Of a DNA stretch of 49,173 nt, positions 16,759 to 26,115 are shown one piece after another (within the stretch, counting starts at the first letter, position 1; the number at the start of each line of letters is the position of its first letter). The DNA lies in assembly GCA_024680555.1 (NCBI GenBank), contig JAILCC010000018.1, positions 1 to 49,173 on the forward strand. Direction: 5' to 3'. Source of the DNA: a bacterium. Its GTDB lineage: Bacteria > Cyanobacteriota > Vampirovibrionia > Gastranaerophilales > JAILCC01. The translations under genes were made by a program, and so were the position numbers. A model generated the notes under the pieces. It was not told the origin of the DNA. It ran no database searches and worked only from the letters and a program-made list of their open reading frames with translations.

Positions 16759-17766
16759 ATGACAATAAATCCAGTAAAAAAGCAGCAAGATAGTCCTTTT
16801 CTGACACTTTCGCAAAGAAATCAAGCCGGATTAAGCAGTCAAAATATATCCGGTGAAGACAAAACAAAACAGGCTCAAGAAGCAAAAGAGGCATCATTTG
16901 ACAGTATATTTGCAAGACAATCCCAAGGGGGTGTTGGCAATCAGCACATGTTTGCGCAAGAAGCTGAACAGGGTGCAGAACAATATTTGCAGGAAGATGA
17001 AAACGGAGATGTAAATTTTGATGTGTCCGGTTTTTATAATGATGCGTGGGGCGTCAATCTCAATAATTCCGGTGCATCCAATCCTATCGGTAATGATGAT
17101 GGTTCGGTAAATTCGGCAGGCGGTGCTCAAAGCGCCCAAGGGAAAGATAAAAATTCCGAAATAAAACAGTTAAAAGATAAATTGAAAAATTTAATACAAA
17201 ATGATGCTCCTGACAGAGAAAAAGAAGAAGTAAAAGACCGACTTGCGAGCTATGGTTTGAAAGATGATGATATCAAAAAAGTAGAACAAGAAGGTCAAAA
17301 AGAAAAAGTTGATACAAGTGAAGCAGATGACAAAAAGATGTCGGATACAAAAGAAAATGTTGTAGCGATTACCGCTCCAAGTGTAGAAAAAAATGCAGAA
17401 CAAACTTTTGGTAATATTGGTACATCATCAGCAAACACTAATAGCAACGGCTTGTCCGGTGCTGCAGGTGCGGAATTAAAAGAATTGAATACTACATTAT
17501 CTTCTTGCAAGCAGGATATTTCTTCCGCTAAAAGAAATTTAGATTCAGCTGCAAGAAAATATTCCAAAGCAGAAAATGAAAATGAAAGAGAATCTGCTAA
17601 TAATGAAGTAAACAAGTTTAAAAAAGAAATAGAAGCCCAACAAAAGAAACAGCAAGAAGCTCAAGAAAGAAAAGAAGAATTGTTGAAACAGTCCGGCAAA
17701 GTTGATTTGACTGACAAAAACTCTAAAGAAATCAAGAAAAATACTTCAAATCCCATAAAACACTAA
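16759..17766 (+). CDS. Hypothetical coiled-coil protein, 335 residues
   Basis: Not recognised. Start ATG with AGAGAGAG upstream. Residues 1-160 are Gln/Asn/Gly/Ser-rich and apparently disordered; about 120-165 is a charged helix; about 235-315 is a strong coiled coil (LSSCKQDISSAKRNLDSAAR, then Glu/Lys/Gln-rich). No signal peptide or membrane segment. Composition resembles secreted substrates or FliK-like/structural proteins of this lineage but no function can be assigned. Confidence 0.65.
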   Translation: MTINPVKKQQDSPFLTLSQRNQAGLSSQNISGEDKTKQAQEAKEASFDSIFARQSQGGVGNQHMFAQEAEQGAEQYLQEDENGDVNFDVSGFYNDAWGVNLNNSGASNPIGNDDGSVNSAGGAQSAQGKDKNSEIKQLKDKLKNLIQNDAPDREKEEVKDRLASYGLKDDDIKKVEQEGQKEKVDTSEADDKKMSDTKENVVAITAPSVEKNAEQTFGNIGTSSANTNSNGLSGAAGAELKELNTTLSSCKQDISSAKRNLDSAARKYSKAENENERESANNEVNKFKKEIEAQQKKQQEAQERKEELLKQSGKVDLTDKNSKEIKKNTSNPIKH

Positions 17767-17785
17767 TTCTTTTTTGACTAATAAT

Positions 17786-17815
17786 TGGACAATTTAAAAA
17801 TTCTCATTGTATAAT
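17786..17815 (+). promoter_or_regulatory. Promoter of the metallophosphoesterase-like/pilT operon
   Basis: TGGACA (17786-17791), 18-nt spacer, perfect TATAAT (17810-17815); a second TATAAT lies at 17821-17826. About 40 nt before the start codon. Confidence 0.55.
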
Positions 17816-17855
17816 GTTTCTATAATTTCAGACAAAGAGAGAAAATTATAGAAAA

Positions 17856-18803
17856 ATGAAAAAATTTTGGGCGATATTATTACTTTTATGTTCGTTTGCC
17901 GTTATGCAAAAGGTGCAAGCAAAAGAATTAAAGTTTGTGCAGATTACCGACACAAATTTCACGCTTGATATTGATGATGAGGCAAGTGCAGAACGTGCAA
18001 AGCAGTTAAAGCAAGCTATCAAGGATATAAATAAGGACCGCAGCATTAAATTTGTTGTATTTACGGGTAATAGTGTTCGCCATCCGGACAGAAAAGAATT
18101 GGTTGCGTTTTTTAAACTCGCAAATAAATTACATAAGCCATATTATGTTGTTATAGGCAATAAAGAGGTTTTGCGTTATAAACATTTTACGAAGAAGAAT
18201 TTTATGCATGCTGCGTGGCTTCATTGCAACAATATGCGTTTTAAAAAGCCTAATTATGTCTTTGTCCCGAACAAAGATATCGCTTTTATCGTACTTGACG
18301 GCGTAAATGAAATGATGCCCGTCCCTAGCGGCAACTACCGCCCCGAAACTCTTGAATGGCTAGATAAACAGTTAAACAAATATGAAAATAAAAAAGTTGT
18401 AATATTGCAGCATTTTCCGATTGTTTCGCCCTCGGATAAGCCTGTATATGATGCCGCTGATTTGAATAAATATATGCAGACGATTAACAGTTATGACAAC
18501 GTTTTGGCTATTATTTCCGGTCATTTTAATGCCGATGCCACAACGTACAGAAAAGGGGTTTATCACATAAGCTCGCCTGCTTTTTCCGCTCCTTATTACA
18601 AGTATAAGGTTATAGAAATTCAGTACGAGCCCAAGTACCTTTTCGCAACTCCTTCGGAATTTGTTATAAATCAAAAAATTTATAACATGATTGAACCCAA
18701 AGACGTTCCGGAAGAAACAGAAGGCGAGAATGCCGATGAAAATATTACCAACATAAATAACGTAAACACTCAGGAAGAATCTACGATACAGGAGCAAAAA
18801 TAA
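17856..18803 (+). CDS. Exported metallophosphoesterase-fold protein with lost metal ligands
   Basis: 315 residues with a signal peptide (MKKFWAILLLLCSFAVMQKVQA). The calcineurin-like fold is readable by its motif order, but metal ligands are replaced: D-x-H is DTN, GDxxD is GNSVRHPD, GNH(D/E) is GNKE, the single-His motif is kept (LQHFP), and GHxH is GHFN. Such substitutions should abolish the two-metal centre, so it is probably a pseudoenzyme acting as a binding or scaffold protein outside the membrane. The C-terminal 30 residues are acidic and low complexity. The stop codon is one base from the pilT start, so co-expression with pilT is likely. Confidence 0.75.
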   Translation: MKKFWAILLLLCSFAVMQKVQAKELKFVQITDTNFTLDIDDEASAERAKQLKQAIKDINKDRSIKFVVFTGNSVRHPDRKELVAFFKLANKLHKPYYVVIGNKEVLRYKHFTKKNFMHAAWLHCNNMRFKKPNYVFVPNKDIAFIVLDGVNEMMPVPSGNYRPETLEWLDKQLNKYENKKVVILQHFPIVSPSDKPVYDAADLNKYMQTINSYDNVLAIISGHFNADATTYRKGVYHISSPAFSAPYYKYKVIEIQYEPKYLFATPSEFVINQKIYNMIEPKDVPEETEGENADENITNINNVNTQEESTIQEQK

Positions 18804-18804
18804 G

Positions 18805-19902
18805 ATGATGGACTTTGAAAACTTTTTAAAACAGATTGTTACTATGGATATTTCAGATATCCACCTCAGGGTTAACGAAGTTCCCATTGTCCGCAAAAAT
18901 GGTGTGATGATAAAAACCAACATGTCTCCTATATCCAAAGAAACAATGGAAAAGATAGTTGATACGGTAATTCCTTCGAATATAAAAAATGAAATAGATA
19001 ACCTGATGAACTATGACTTTTTGTATGAACTTCCGGGTGTATCACGTTTCAGGGTAAACTACGCAAAAAGTCTGCAAGCTCCAATGCTTGTATTAAGGGT
19101 TATTCCGTATGAAGCACCTACATTTGAAGATAAAAAAATTCCTAAAGTGCTTCAAAATATTTGTAACGCACACAATGGTGTAATTCTCGTTACGGGACCT
19201 ACCGGCAGCGGTAAATCAACCACTCTGACGGCTATGTTGCAGTACATAAATACTACAACTCCCAAGCATATTATTACGATAGAAGATCCGATTGAATTTT
19301 TGCATACAAATGACAAGAGTATTTTTTCTCAAAGACAAGTCGGTATTGATACGGAAGGCTTCCCTGCCTCTATCAAGGCTGCTTTAAGACAAGACCCGGA
19401 TATTATTTTGATTGGTGAAATTCGTGACAGAGAGACAGCGAGAGAAGCTCTCAGCGCAGCAGAAACAGGTCACCTTGTATTCTCGACATTGCACACATCA
19501 GATGCGGTTCAAACCGTTAACCGTATAGTGAACTTCTTTGAACCGTACGAAAGAGAACAAATTCGTACTCAGCTAGCACAGGTATTGAGAGCGACAATTG
19601 CACAAAAATTGGTTGTTACTGCCGATAATACAAGCAGAGTTCCCGCTTTTGAAATTCTTGTTTCTACTCCGACAATTAAAGATTACATTATAAAAGATGA
19701 ACTCGAAAATGTTTATGCCTTAATTAAAGAGGGCAAATATTCTGATATGATTACCCTGAATATGTACCTTGCAAATCTTGTTCGTGAAAAAACAATTACT
19801 CCGGAAGTCGCTCTGCAAGCTTCTGAAAACAAACATGAACTTATGCAAATATTCAAAGGCACATATCACACAAGCAACGACAAACAACAGTTCTCAAGAT
19901 AA
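18805..19902 (+). CDS. pilT: Type IV pilus retraction ATPase PilT
   Basis: 365 residues, secretion ATPase superfamily. Walker A GPTGSGKST (131-139), Asp box around HIITIEDPIEFLH, Walker B DPDIILIGEIRD and His box HLVFSTLHT; N-terminal PAS-like region IHLRVNEVPIVRKNG matches PilT. PilT depolymerises pilin for twitching and DNA uptake. Start ATG (18805) overlaps the preceding stop region, with GGAG inside the upstream gene. No pilB or pilC in the window. Confidence 0.95.
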   Translation: MMDFENFLKQIVTMDISDIHLRVNEVPIVRKNGVMIKTNMSPISKETMEKIVDTVIPSNIKNEIDNLMNYDFLYELPGVSRFRVNYAKSLQAPMLVLRVIPYEAPTFEDKKIPKVLQNICNAHNGVILVTGPTGSGKSTTLTAMLQYINTTTPKHIITIEDPIEFLHTNDKSIFSQRQVGIDTEGFPASIKAALRQDPDIILIGEIRDRETAREALSAAETGHLVFSTLHTSDAVQTVNRIVNFFEPYEREQIRTQLAQVLRATIAQKLVVTADNTSRVPAFEILVSTPTIKDYIIKDELENVYALIKEGKYSDMITLNMYLANLVREKTITPEVALQASENKHELMQIFKGTYHTSNDKQQFSR

Positions 19903-19998
19903 GTGTTGAGTAATGTAAATCTTATATACTCATGCCCTATACTGATTATTTTTTAAATCATATAATATCTTTAGGTTAGATTGTATAGGTGTATAAGC

Positions 19999-21918
19999 AT
20001 GGCTGATACTCAAACTATGTTGAAACTCGGTGAAGAGTACAAATTAGCGGTTAGAAAAGCTCTGAGATTATTGGGAAAAAGAAATCTTTCACTCATTATT
20101 CATGGTGCAAGTTTTCCTTCAGTAGATGACCAAGATACAGGTTTTGGTACATTTACGTCGCAAGGGGCTAAAAATTTGGTAGATTTTACAAAGGATATTT
20201 TTTCAAGTATTCAATTGGGACCTTCGGGTAAAACAAAAGGTGTTGATGCTTCTCCGTACACGGGTACCGTTTTTTCGGACAATCCGTTGTTTATAGATTT
20301 GTATCAGCTTACACAGGAAGAATATGCTTGTATTTTGAGCGAAGAAACATTCAAAAAGATTGTGGAAAATAATCCGCAAAAAGGTAATAATAGAACAGCA
20401 TATTCATATATTTATCAAAAGCAAAATTATGCGCTGAAAGAAGCATTTAATAATTTTCTCAAAAGCTGCAATTTGAGAGAAGCAAGTGCGTTGGCTTTAG
20501 ATAAAGAATTTGAAAAGTTTAAAGAAAACAATGAAGATTGGCTTGAAAAGGACGCTATATATGAAGCGCTCTCAGTAAAGCATGAAAACGATTATTGGCC
20601 TCAATGGGGTGATGAATTAGACAGAAATCTCTACAATATGGAAACTCCGGAAGGCAAAATTGCTGCTGAAGACAGAATTGAACAAATAAAGAGAGATTAC
20701 GGATACGAAATAGATTTTTATTCTTTCTGCCAATTCTTGATTTCAAAGCAAAAAGAAGCAATGAAAAATTATGCGCTTAAAAACGGCATAAAAATGATTG
20801 CTGATAGACAAGTAGCTTTTTCTGACAGAGATTGCTGGGCAAACCAATCATTATTCCTAAAAGGTTGGTGTCTTGGCTGTCCTCCTGATTATTTCTCAAA
20901 AGACGGTCAGGCATGGGGCTTTAATGTTATGGATCCCGAAAAACTCTTTACACCGCAAGGTGCGCTTGGTGATGGCGGAGTTTTGATGTTTAATTTATTC
21001 AGAAAAATGTTTAGAGAAAACCCCGGCGGTGTCAGAATTGACCACTTTGTCGGTTTAGTTGACCCTTGGGTATATAAGGCTGGAAAAACTCCTAAGGTTG
21101 AAGACGGTGCAGGCAGATTATATTCTTCTCCCGAACATCCGGAACTTTCAAAATATGCTATTCCTTCTATGGCTGATTTGAATATGGATGTTAAACCCGA
21201 CAGTGAATACAGAGTAAAAACTCTTTCTACTGCTCAAATTTCAAGATATGCAAGATTGATTGAAAAAATCATTATTGCTGCTGCTGAAACAGAGGGAGTT
21301 GATAAGGATTCTATTATTTGCGAAGATTTGGGCACTTTGACGTATCCGGTAGAAAAGGTTATGGAACAATTCCACCTTAACGGCATGAGAGTAACTCAAT
21401 TCGTTAAGCCGGAAGATGCTATGCACCCATACAGGGGCAAAAACACAAAAGAATCCGACTGGATTATGATGGGTACTCACGATAATGAACCTATTTCAAT
21501 GTGGGCGCAAGCAACGGTGAAAACACCCGAAATTGAAATGCACGCAAAGAACCTTGCACAGGATTTATGTTGGGATGAGCATTATATGAGTTCTTATGCT
21601 GATATCTTAAAGAAAAGTCCTCAAGAATTGGCAAAAGCAAAATATATTGAATTATTTGCGGCAAATGCAAAAAATATACAAATATTCTTCTCTGATTTCT
21701 TTGGCATGGAAGATACTTACAACAAGCCCGGAACATCAGGTGATGCAAACTGGTCATTGAGATTGCCCAATAATTTTGAGTGGTTCTATTTTAATCAGCT
21801 TGTTAGAGGTAAGGCAATGAATCTTGCTGAAATCCTTTCTTATGCACTCAAGTGCAGAGGCTTGGATAAAGAAAACCAAGACTTGATGGAAAAATTGGAC
21901 AAGTACGCTACGTTGTGA
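19999..21918 (+). CDS. malQ: 4-alpha-glucanotransferase (GH77, MalQ-like)
   Basis: 639 residues from ATG at 19999, preceded by AGGTG; a TTG 18 nt earlier is less likely. GH77 landmarks: VRIDHFVGLVDPW (nucleophile Asp), CEDLGTLT (acid/base Glu), NGMRVTQF and MGTHDNEP (transition-state Asp). The enzyme transfers maltooligosaccharide segments in starch/glycogen metabolism. Longer than typical bacterial MalQ (about 500-530), with extra helical sequence at about 125-225. Terminator follows. Confidence 0.9.
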   Translation: MADTQTMLKLGEEYKLAVRKALRLLGKRNLSLIIHGASFPSVDDQDTGFGTFTSQGAKNLVDFTKDIFSSIQLGPSGKTKGVDASPYTGTVFSDNPLFIDLYQLTQEEYACILSEETFKKIVENNPQKGNNRTAYSYIYQKQNYALKEAFNNFLKSCNLREASALALDKEFEKFKENNEDWLEKDAIYEALSVKHENDYWPQWGDELDRNLYNMETPEGKIAAEDRIEQIKRDYGYEIDFYSFCQFLISKQKEAMKNYALKNGIKMIADRQVAFSDRDCWANQSLFLKGWCLGCPPDYFSKDGQAWGFNVMDPEKLFTPQGALGDGGVLMFNLFRKMFRENPGGVRIDHFVGLVDPWVYKAGKTPKVEDGAGRLYSSPEHPELSKYAIPSMADLNMDVKPDSEYRVKTLSTAQISRYARLIEKIIIAAAETEGVDKDSIICEDLGTLTYPVEKVMEQFHLNGMRVTQFVKPEDAMHPYRGKNTKESDWIMMGTHDNEPISMWAQATVKTPEIEMHAKNLAQDLCWDEHYMSSYADILKKSPQELAKAKYIELFAANAKNIQIFFSDFFGMEDTYNKPGTSGDANWSLRLPNNFEWFYFNQLVRGKAMNLAEILSYALKCRGLDKENQDLMEKLDKYATL

Positions 21919-21957
21919 AAGTCGACTTTGTTCAATAAAATTAAACTTATGTTTCTG

Positions 21958-21984
21958 AAAGTGCGCTAACGGCGCACTTTTGGT
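21958..21984 (+). terminator. Terminator after malQ
   Basis: Perfect 9-bp stem AAAGTGCGC/GCGCACTTT (21958-21966 with 21972-21980) with a short T tail. Confidence 0.75.
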
Positions 21985-22138
21985 ATGTAATAGAATTATT
22001 TGCATTTTATTTATTTCATGTTTTAAAAAATTTGTTCCTGCTTTAACTTGTTAACCAAACAATGTAACAATTTACAAAAACCTGGAACGCCGTGGACCAT
22101 ACTGTTACTGGTTTTTGGCGATTTTTGGAAAATAATTG

Positions 22139-22166
22139 TTGCACAAAACCAAATTTGTTGTATTAT
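22139..22166 (+). promoter_or_regulatory. Promoter of the small winged-helix gene
   Basis: TTGCAC (22139-22144), 16-nt spacer, TATTAT (22161-22166). The preceding 150 nt of intergenic DNA hold short self-complementary segments (AAAAACC with GGTTTTT, CGCC with GGCG, about 22075-22120) that I cannot assign. Confidence 0.55.
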
Positions 22167-22216
22167 ATATACATAAAGAGGTAGTACACAACATAAACAA
22201 ATTTGGAGGACACATT

Positions 22217-22438
22217 ATGTTAGCAACTGAAGTATCTTTAGAAATCAATGAAATTGGTGAAAACGCTGGTCGTGTATGGGATTATATTTCTTCACACGAA
22301 GAATGCACATTGTCTTCATTGAAAAAAGGTTTAAAATTATCTACAGAAGATTGCTGTTATGCTCTTGGCTGGTTAGCTAGAGAAGGCAGAATTGATATGA
22401 GAAGAAAAGGTATTTCTACTAGAATCTTCACATTATAA
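22217..22438 (+). CDS. Small winged-helix protein (DUF2582-like)
   Basis: 73 residues from the ATG at 22217, preceded by GGAGG; the upstream frame is leader. The sequence (AGRVWDYISSHEECTLSSLKKGLKLSTEDCCYALGWLAREGRI) is a winged-helix fold as in DUF2582 proteins found in anaerobes. Presumed DNA-binding regulator of unknown target. It has its own promoter and terminator and so is monocistronic, suggesting high expression. Confidence 0.8.
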   Translation: MLATEVSLEINEIGENAGRVWDYISSHEECTLSSLKKGLKLSTEDCCYALGWLAREGRIDMRRKGISTRIFTL

Positions 22439-22461
22439 TTCGTAGTAATTTGATTTTTTGC

Positions 22462-22499
22462 AAAAGGGAAATGGTGCATTTAGCCTCATTTCCTTTTTA
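22462..22499 (+). terminator. Terminator after the winged-helix gene
   Basis: AAAAGGGAAATG pairs with CATTTCCTTTT (one bulge), followed by T-rich sequence. Confidence 0.65.
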
Positions 22500-22516
22500 T
22501 TTAACAGGGAATAAAA

Positions 22517-22999
22517 ATGATAATTGATATTTCTGATTTAGAAAATGATAAAAGTATGGACATCGAAATCGATGAAGATTTCGAGGAAATTCCGGCGCAT
22601 GCATCCGGCATGTTAACCGTAAAATCGAGCGGAGATTTCGTGTTAATAAGAGGAAATCTTCAAACGGAAGTTGAATTGGAATGCTCCAGATGTCTGAAAA
22701 TTTATCAAGATGTGTTAAATGTAAACATTGATGAAAAATTTATGAAAGGGGCGAAAACCCCCATCACGTCTAAAGAACACCAGATGAGGAAGTCTGATTT
22801 TATAGAAGAATTGGATGGAATAACAGAAATAGACTTGAATGATTTAATTTACCAAAATATAATTATAAGTATCCCGAGTCAAACTCTTTGTGATGAAAAT
22901 TGTGAAGGTTTCTCGGAACTGAAAAATTATATAAAAGCGGATGAAAATGTTCAAACTATAGAAATTCCGCTAAAAGTTAAGAACAATAATAATAAATAA
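22517..22999 (+). CDS. YceD/DUF177 family protein
   Basis: 160 residues. Contains the family core VELECSRCLKIYQDVLNVNIDEKF and a second cysteine pair (CDENCEG). YceD is linked to 23S rRNA accumulation in plants and bacteria, and its gene almost always precedes rpmF, as here (14 nt gap). First gene of the yceD-rpmF-plsX-fabD-fabG operon; GGGA precedes the ATG. Confidence 0.85.
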   Translation: MIIDISDLENDKSMDIEIDEDFEEIPAHASGMLTVKSSGDFVLIRGNLQTEVELECSRCLKIYQDVLNVNIDEKFMKGAKTPITSKEHQMRKSDFIEELDGITEIDLNDLIYQNIIISIPSQTLCDENCEGFSELKNYIKADENVQTIEIPLKVKNNNNK

Positions 23000-23013
23000 G
23001 AGGTGAAAACATT

Positions 23014-23220
23014 ATGGCAGTACCAAAGAAAAGAACAGGCGCATCGGCTCAAGCAAAAAGACGTGCTAATTGGAAAGCTACAATTCCTACAACTACAACT
23101 TGCAAACAATGCGGCGCTACAAAATTAACACACACAGTTTGTACGGAATGCGGTTATTACGACAAAGATAAGAAAGCAAGTAAAAAAGAAGTAATCGTTG
23201 CTGCGCAAGACGAAGAATAG
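23014..23220 (+). CDS. rpmF: 50S ribosomal protein L32
   Basis: 68 residues. MAVPKKRTGASAQAKRRANW start and a CKQC...CTEC zinc ribbon are diagnostic. Preceded by AGAGGTG. Classic neighbour of yceD and plsX. Confidence 0.97.
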   Translation: MAVPKKRTGASAQAKRRANWKATIPTTTTCKQCGATKLTHTVCTECGYYDKDKKASKKEVIVAAQDEE

Positions 23221-23246
23221 TTTAATATAAAAATAGAGGGAGACTT

Positions 23247-24263
23247 ATGCCGATTAGAATAGCAGTAGATGCAATGGGCGGTGATTATGCGCCGTTAGAG
23301 ATTGTAAAGGGCGCAGTTCAAGCTGCAAGAGAGTATAATATCGCAATTCAGCTTGTTGGTGACGAAGTCCAAATTAAAAATGAACTTGCAAAATATGATA
23401 CGGCAGGACTGGATATTGGAATTACTCATACGGATGAGGTTATAGAAATGGGAGAATCTCCCGCAAAGGCTCTCCGTGCCAAGAAAAATGCATCTATTGT
23501 TCTAACGGTTGCCTCTGTTGCAAAGGGCGAATCAGACGGTCTGGTTGCTGCAGGCAGTACGGGTGCTGCTATGGCGGCAAGTCTGTTTGGTTTAGGCAGA
23601 TTGCCGGGTATAAAAAGACCGGTTATCTGCTGCACGATGCCCACAACAAAACAACCGATTGCACTTCTTGACGGCGGTGCAAATTCTGATTGCGAACCTG
23701 AAATGCTTTTAGAGTTTGCTATAATGGGCAGAATTTTTGCTCAACTGATTTTGGGTTACGAAAATCCTAAAGTCGGTCTTATGAATATTGGCGAAGAGGA
23801 AGGAAAAGGGAATGAGTTTACAAAGGCTACATTTAATGTTCTTAACGCCAAAAAAGAAATAATTAACTTTATAGGTAATGTCGAAGGACGAGATACATTT
23901 ACCGGTGATGTGCAAGTGGTTGTTTGCGACGGTTTTGTCGGAAATGTTATTTTAAAAACTGCTGAGGGTGCCTTAAAAATGGTTACCAAGCTTATTAAAC
24001 AAGAATTTATGTCTTCACCTTTAAATATGCTTATAGGACTTATATCAAAGTCTGTTTTTTCGGGTATAAAAAAGAAAATTGATTATGAAAAAATTGGCGG
24101 TGCTTTACTTTTGGGGGTAAAAGGGGTTAGCGTTATTTCTCATGGCTCAAGCAATGCTTATGCTATAAAAAATGCAATCAGAGTTGCAAAAGAAGCTGTC
24201 GAAAAAAATGTAAACGAAAAAATCGTTGAAATGTACAACGAAAGCATGAAAGAAGTGAACTAA
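23247..24263 (+). CDS. plsX: Phosphate acyltransferase PlsX
   Basis: 338 residues with the PlsX N terminus IAVDAMGGDYAP, VAAGSTGAAMAASLF and the NIGEEEGKGNE signature. It converts acyl-ACP to acyl-phosphate, the first committed step of phosphatidic acid synthesis in the PlsX/Y pathway. Ribosome binding site GAGGGAG. In many genomes fabH lies next; here fabD follows directly. Confidence 0.97.
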   Translation: MPIRIAVDAMGGDYAPLEIVKGAVQAAREYNIAIQLVGDEVQIKNELAKYDTAGLDIGITHTDEVIEMGESPAKALRAKKNASIVLTVASVAKGESDGLVAAGSTGAAMAASLFGLGRLPGIKRPVICCTMPTTKQPIALLDGGANSDCEPEMLLEFAIMGRIFAQLILGYENPKVGLMNIGEEEGKGNEFTKATFNVLNAKKEIINFIGNVEGRDTFTGDVQVVVCDGFVGNVILKTAEGALKMVTKLIKQEFMSSPLNMLIGLISKSVFSGIKKKIDYEKIGGALLLGVKGVSVISHGSSNAYAIKNAIRVAKEAVEKNVNEKIVEMYNESMKEVN

Positions 24264-24278
24264 TTTTTTGGAGGTATT

Positions 24279-25214
24279 ATGGGGAAAACGGCTCTTTTAT
24301 TTACCGGTCAAGGTTCGCAGGTGTCCGGAATGGGACTTGATTTTTACCAGAATTTTGCCTCCTCAAAAGCGGTTTATGGTAAATTTAATGAGGCTTGTGG
24401 CAGAAGTATATCTGACATTGCTTTCTACGGCTCAGATGAAGAACTGAAACAGACTGTTAATGCGCAACCCTGCATTTTGGCAACGGAAATAGCTATATTG
24501 GAAGCTTTTAAAGAAGAAAGTGATATTGAAATCTCTTATTGTGCGGGGCATAGCCTCGGAGAATATGCTGCTTTATATGCGGCAGGCTCTATTGATGTAA
24601 AAACTGCTGCCGAGCTTATTTGTGGGAGAGCAAATGCCATGAGCAAAGTGAGCATGGGCTCTATGAGTGCTATTATCGGCATAGCGCAAGAGCAATTGCA
24701 AGAAGTTATAGAAGAAGCTTCAAAATACGGTTATGTGGATGTTGCAAATTACAATACTCCTGAGCAGACCGTTATTACCGGTGAAAGTGAGGCGGTAATA
24801 AAAGCCAACGAACTTGCACTTGCAAAAGGTGCAAAGAGGGCTATCCCTCTCGCCGTTAGTGGCGCTTTTCACAGCAAGTTGATGAAAAGTGCGGCGGATG
24901 AATTTTCAAATTCTATTATTGCGGAAAAAGTTTTGGATGCAAAAATTCCTGTTATTACAAATATTGATGCCATGCCGACATTAAAGGCTGCGGATTTTAT
25001 AAAAAAAATGCCTGCGCAGATATATTCATCCGTACAGTGGGTTAAAACAATTAATTGCATGAAAGATAACGGTGTTGATACGTTCATCGAAATCGGACCT
25101 TCAAGAATTTTATCGGGCATGGTCAGAAAAACGCTAAAAGAGGTTAAAGTATTTGCAATTACAAGCGTTAGCGATTTAGAAAATATAATTGAAGAATTAA
25201 AAGTAGGAGTATAA
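24279..25214 (+). CDS. fabD: Malonyl-CoA:ACP transacylase FabD
   Basis: 311 residues. FTGQGSQ at 8-14, nucleophile Ser92 in GHSLGEYAAL, and active-site His in SGAFHSKLM. It loads malonate onto acyl carrier protein. Preceded by GGAGG, 15 nt after plsX. Confidence 0.96.
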   Translation: MGKTALLFTGQGSQVSGMGLDFYQNFASSKAVYGKFNEACGRSISDIAFYGSDEELKQTVNAQPCILATEIAILEAFKEESDIEISYCAGHSLGEYAALYAAGSIDVKTAAELICGRANAMSKVSMGSMSAIIGIAQEQLQEVIEEASKYGYVDVANYNTPEQTVITGESEAVIKANELALAKGAKRAIPLAVSGAFHSKLMKSAADEFSNSIIAEKVLDAKIPVITNIDAMPTLKAADFIKKMPAQIYSSVQWVKTINCMKDNGVDTFIEIGPSRILSGMVRKTLKEVKVFAITSVSDLENIIEELKVGV

Positions 25215-25217
25215 ATT

Positions 25218-25940
25218 ATGACAAAAACGGCATTGGTAACAGGTGGTTCCAGAGGTATCGGAAGAGCATGTGCCCTTGAACTTGCTGCGGCAGGATGTAA
25301 TGTGGCTATTACTTATGCAGGAAATGATGCCAAGGCGCAAGAAACAGTTGCGGAACTTGAAAAATTAGGTGTAAAAGCAAAAGCATACAAGTTTGATGTA
25401 AAGGACAAAGAAGCAGCTGTAGCAGCTATTGAAGAAATTCATAAGGAGTTTGAAACTATTGATATTCTTGTAAATAATGCAGGGATTACCAGAGATAATC
25501 TTATTATAAGAATGTCTGATGAAGAATGGGAAAGTGTTATAAACACTAATCTTACAGGGGTATTTAACGTTACAAAACCTGTTTGTAAAATCATGATGAA
25601 GCAGCGTCAGGGGGCAATAGTTAACATGTCCAGTATTGTAGGTATTTCGGGAAATGCGGGACAATCTAACTATAGTGCGGCAAAAGCTGGTTTGATAGGA
25701 TTTACAAAATCATTAGCAAAAGAACTTGCATCACGAAATATTCGTGTAAATGCAGTTGCTCCCGGATTTATTCAAACCGATATGACTGCAGGCTTAGATG
25801 CGGAAGCAGTTGCGCAACATATTCCTCTAAAAAGGCTCGGACAGCCCGAAGATATTGCTAAAACAGTTAAGTTTTTGGCAATTGACGGTACTTATATAAC
25901 CGCTCAAGTCCTCGGAGTTGACGGCGGCTTGTCTATATAA
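25218..25940 (+). CDS. fabG: 3-oxoacyl-ACP reductase FabG
   Basis: 240 residues, short-chain dehydrogenase. NADPH motif TGGSRGIGRA (8-17), NNAG (87-90), catalytic Ser139, Tyr152 and Lys156 (NYSAAK), C terminus VLGVDGGLSI. Three nt after fabD, AGTAGGAG ribosome binding site. acpP, usually next, is absent; a terminator follows. Confidence 0.96.
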   Translation: MTKTALVTGGSRGIGRACALELAAAGCNVAITYAGNDAKAQETVAELEKLGVKAKAYKFDVKDKEAAVAAIEEIHKEFETIDILVNNAGITRDNLIIRMSDEEWESVINTNLTGVFNVTKPVCKIMMKQRQGAIVNMSSIVGISGNAGQSNYSAAKAGLIGFTKSLAKELASRNIRVNAVAPGFIQTDMTAGLDAEAVAQHIPLKRLGQPEDIAKTVKFLAIDGTYITAQVLGVDGGLSI

Positions 25941-25962
25941 TTAAGTTTATATCTAAAATATT

Positions 25963-25997
25963 AAATGCCCGATATAACTGCATTTCGGGCATTTTGT
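25963..25997 (+). terminator. Terminator of the yceD-fabG operon
   Basis: Perfect 10-bp stem AAATGCCCGA/TCGGGCATTT (25963-25972 with 25985-25994), short T run. Confidence 0.8.
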
Positions 25998-26115
25998 AAT
26001 GAAATGTTAAGAAAAATATACAAAAAAAATAAAAAATATAGCAATTTTATATACTTGTATGTTTTTATTTATATGTAGAGAACAAAACATAAAATAGAGA
26101 AGAGGAGACCACATT

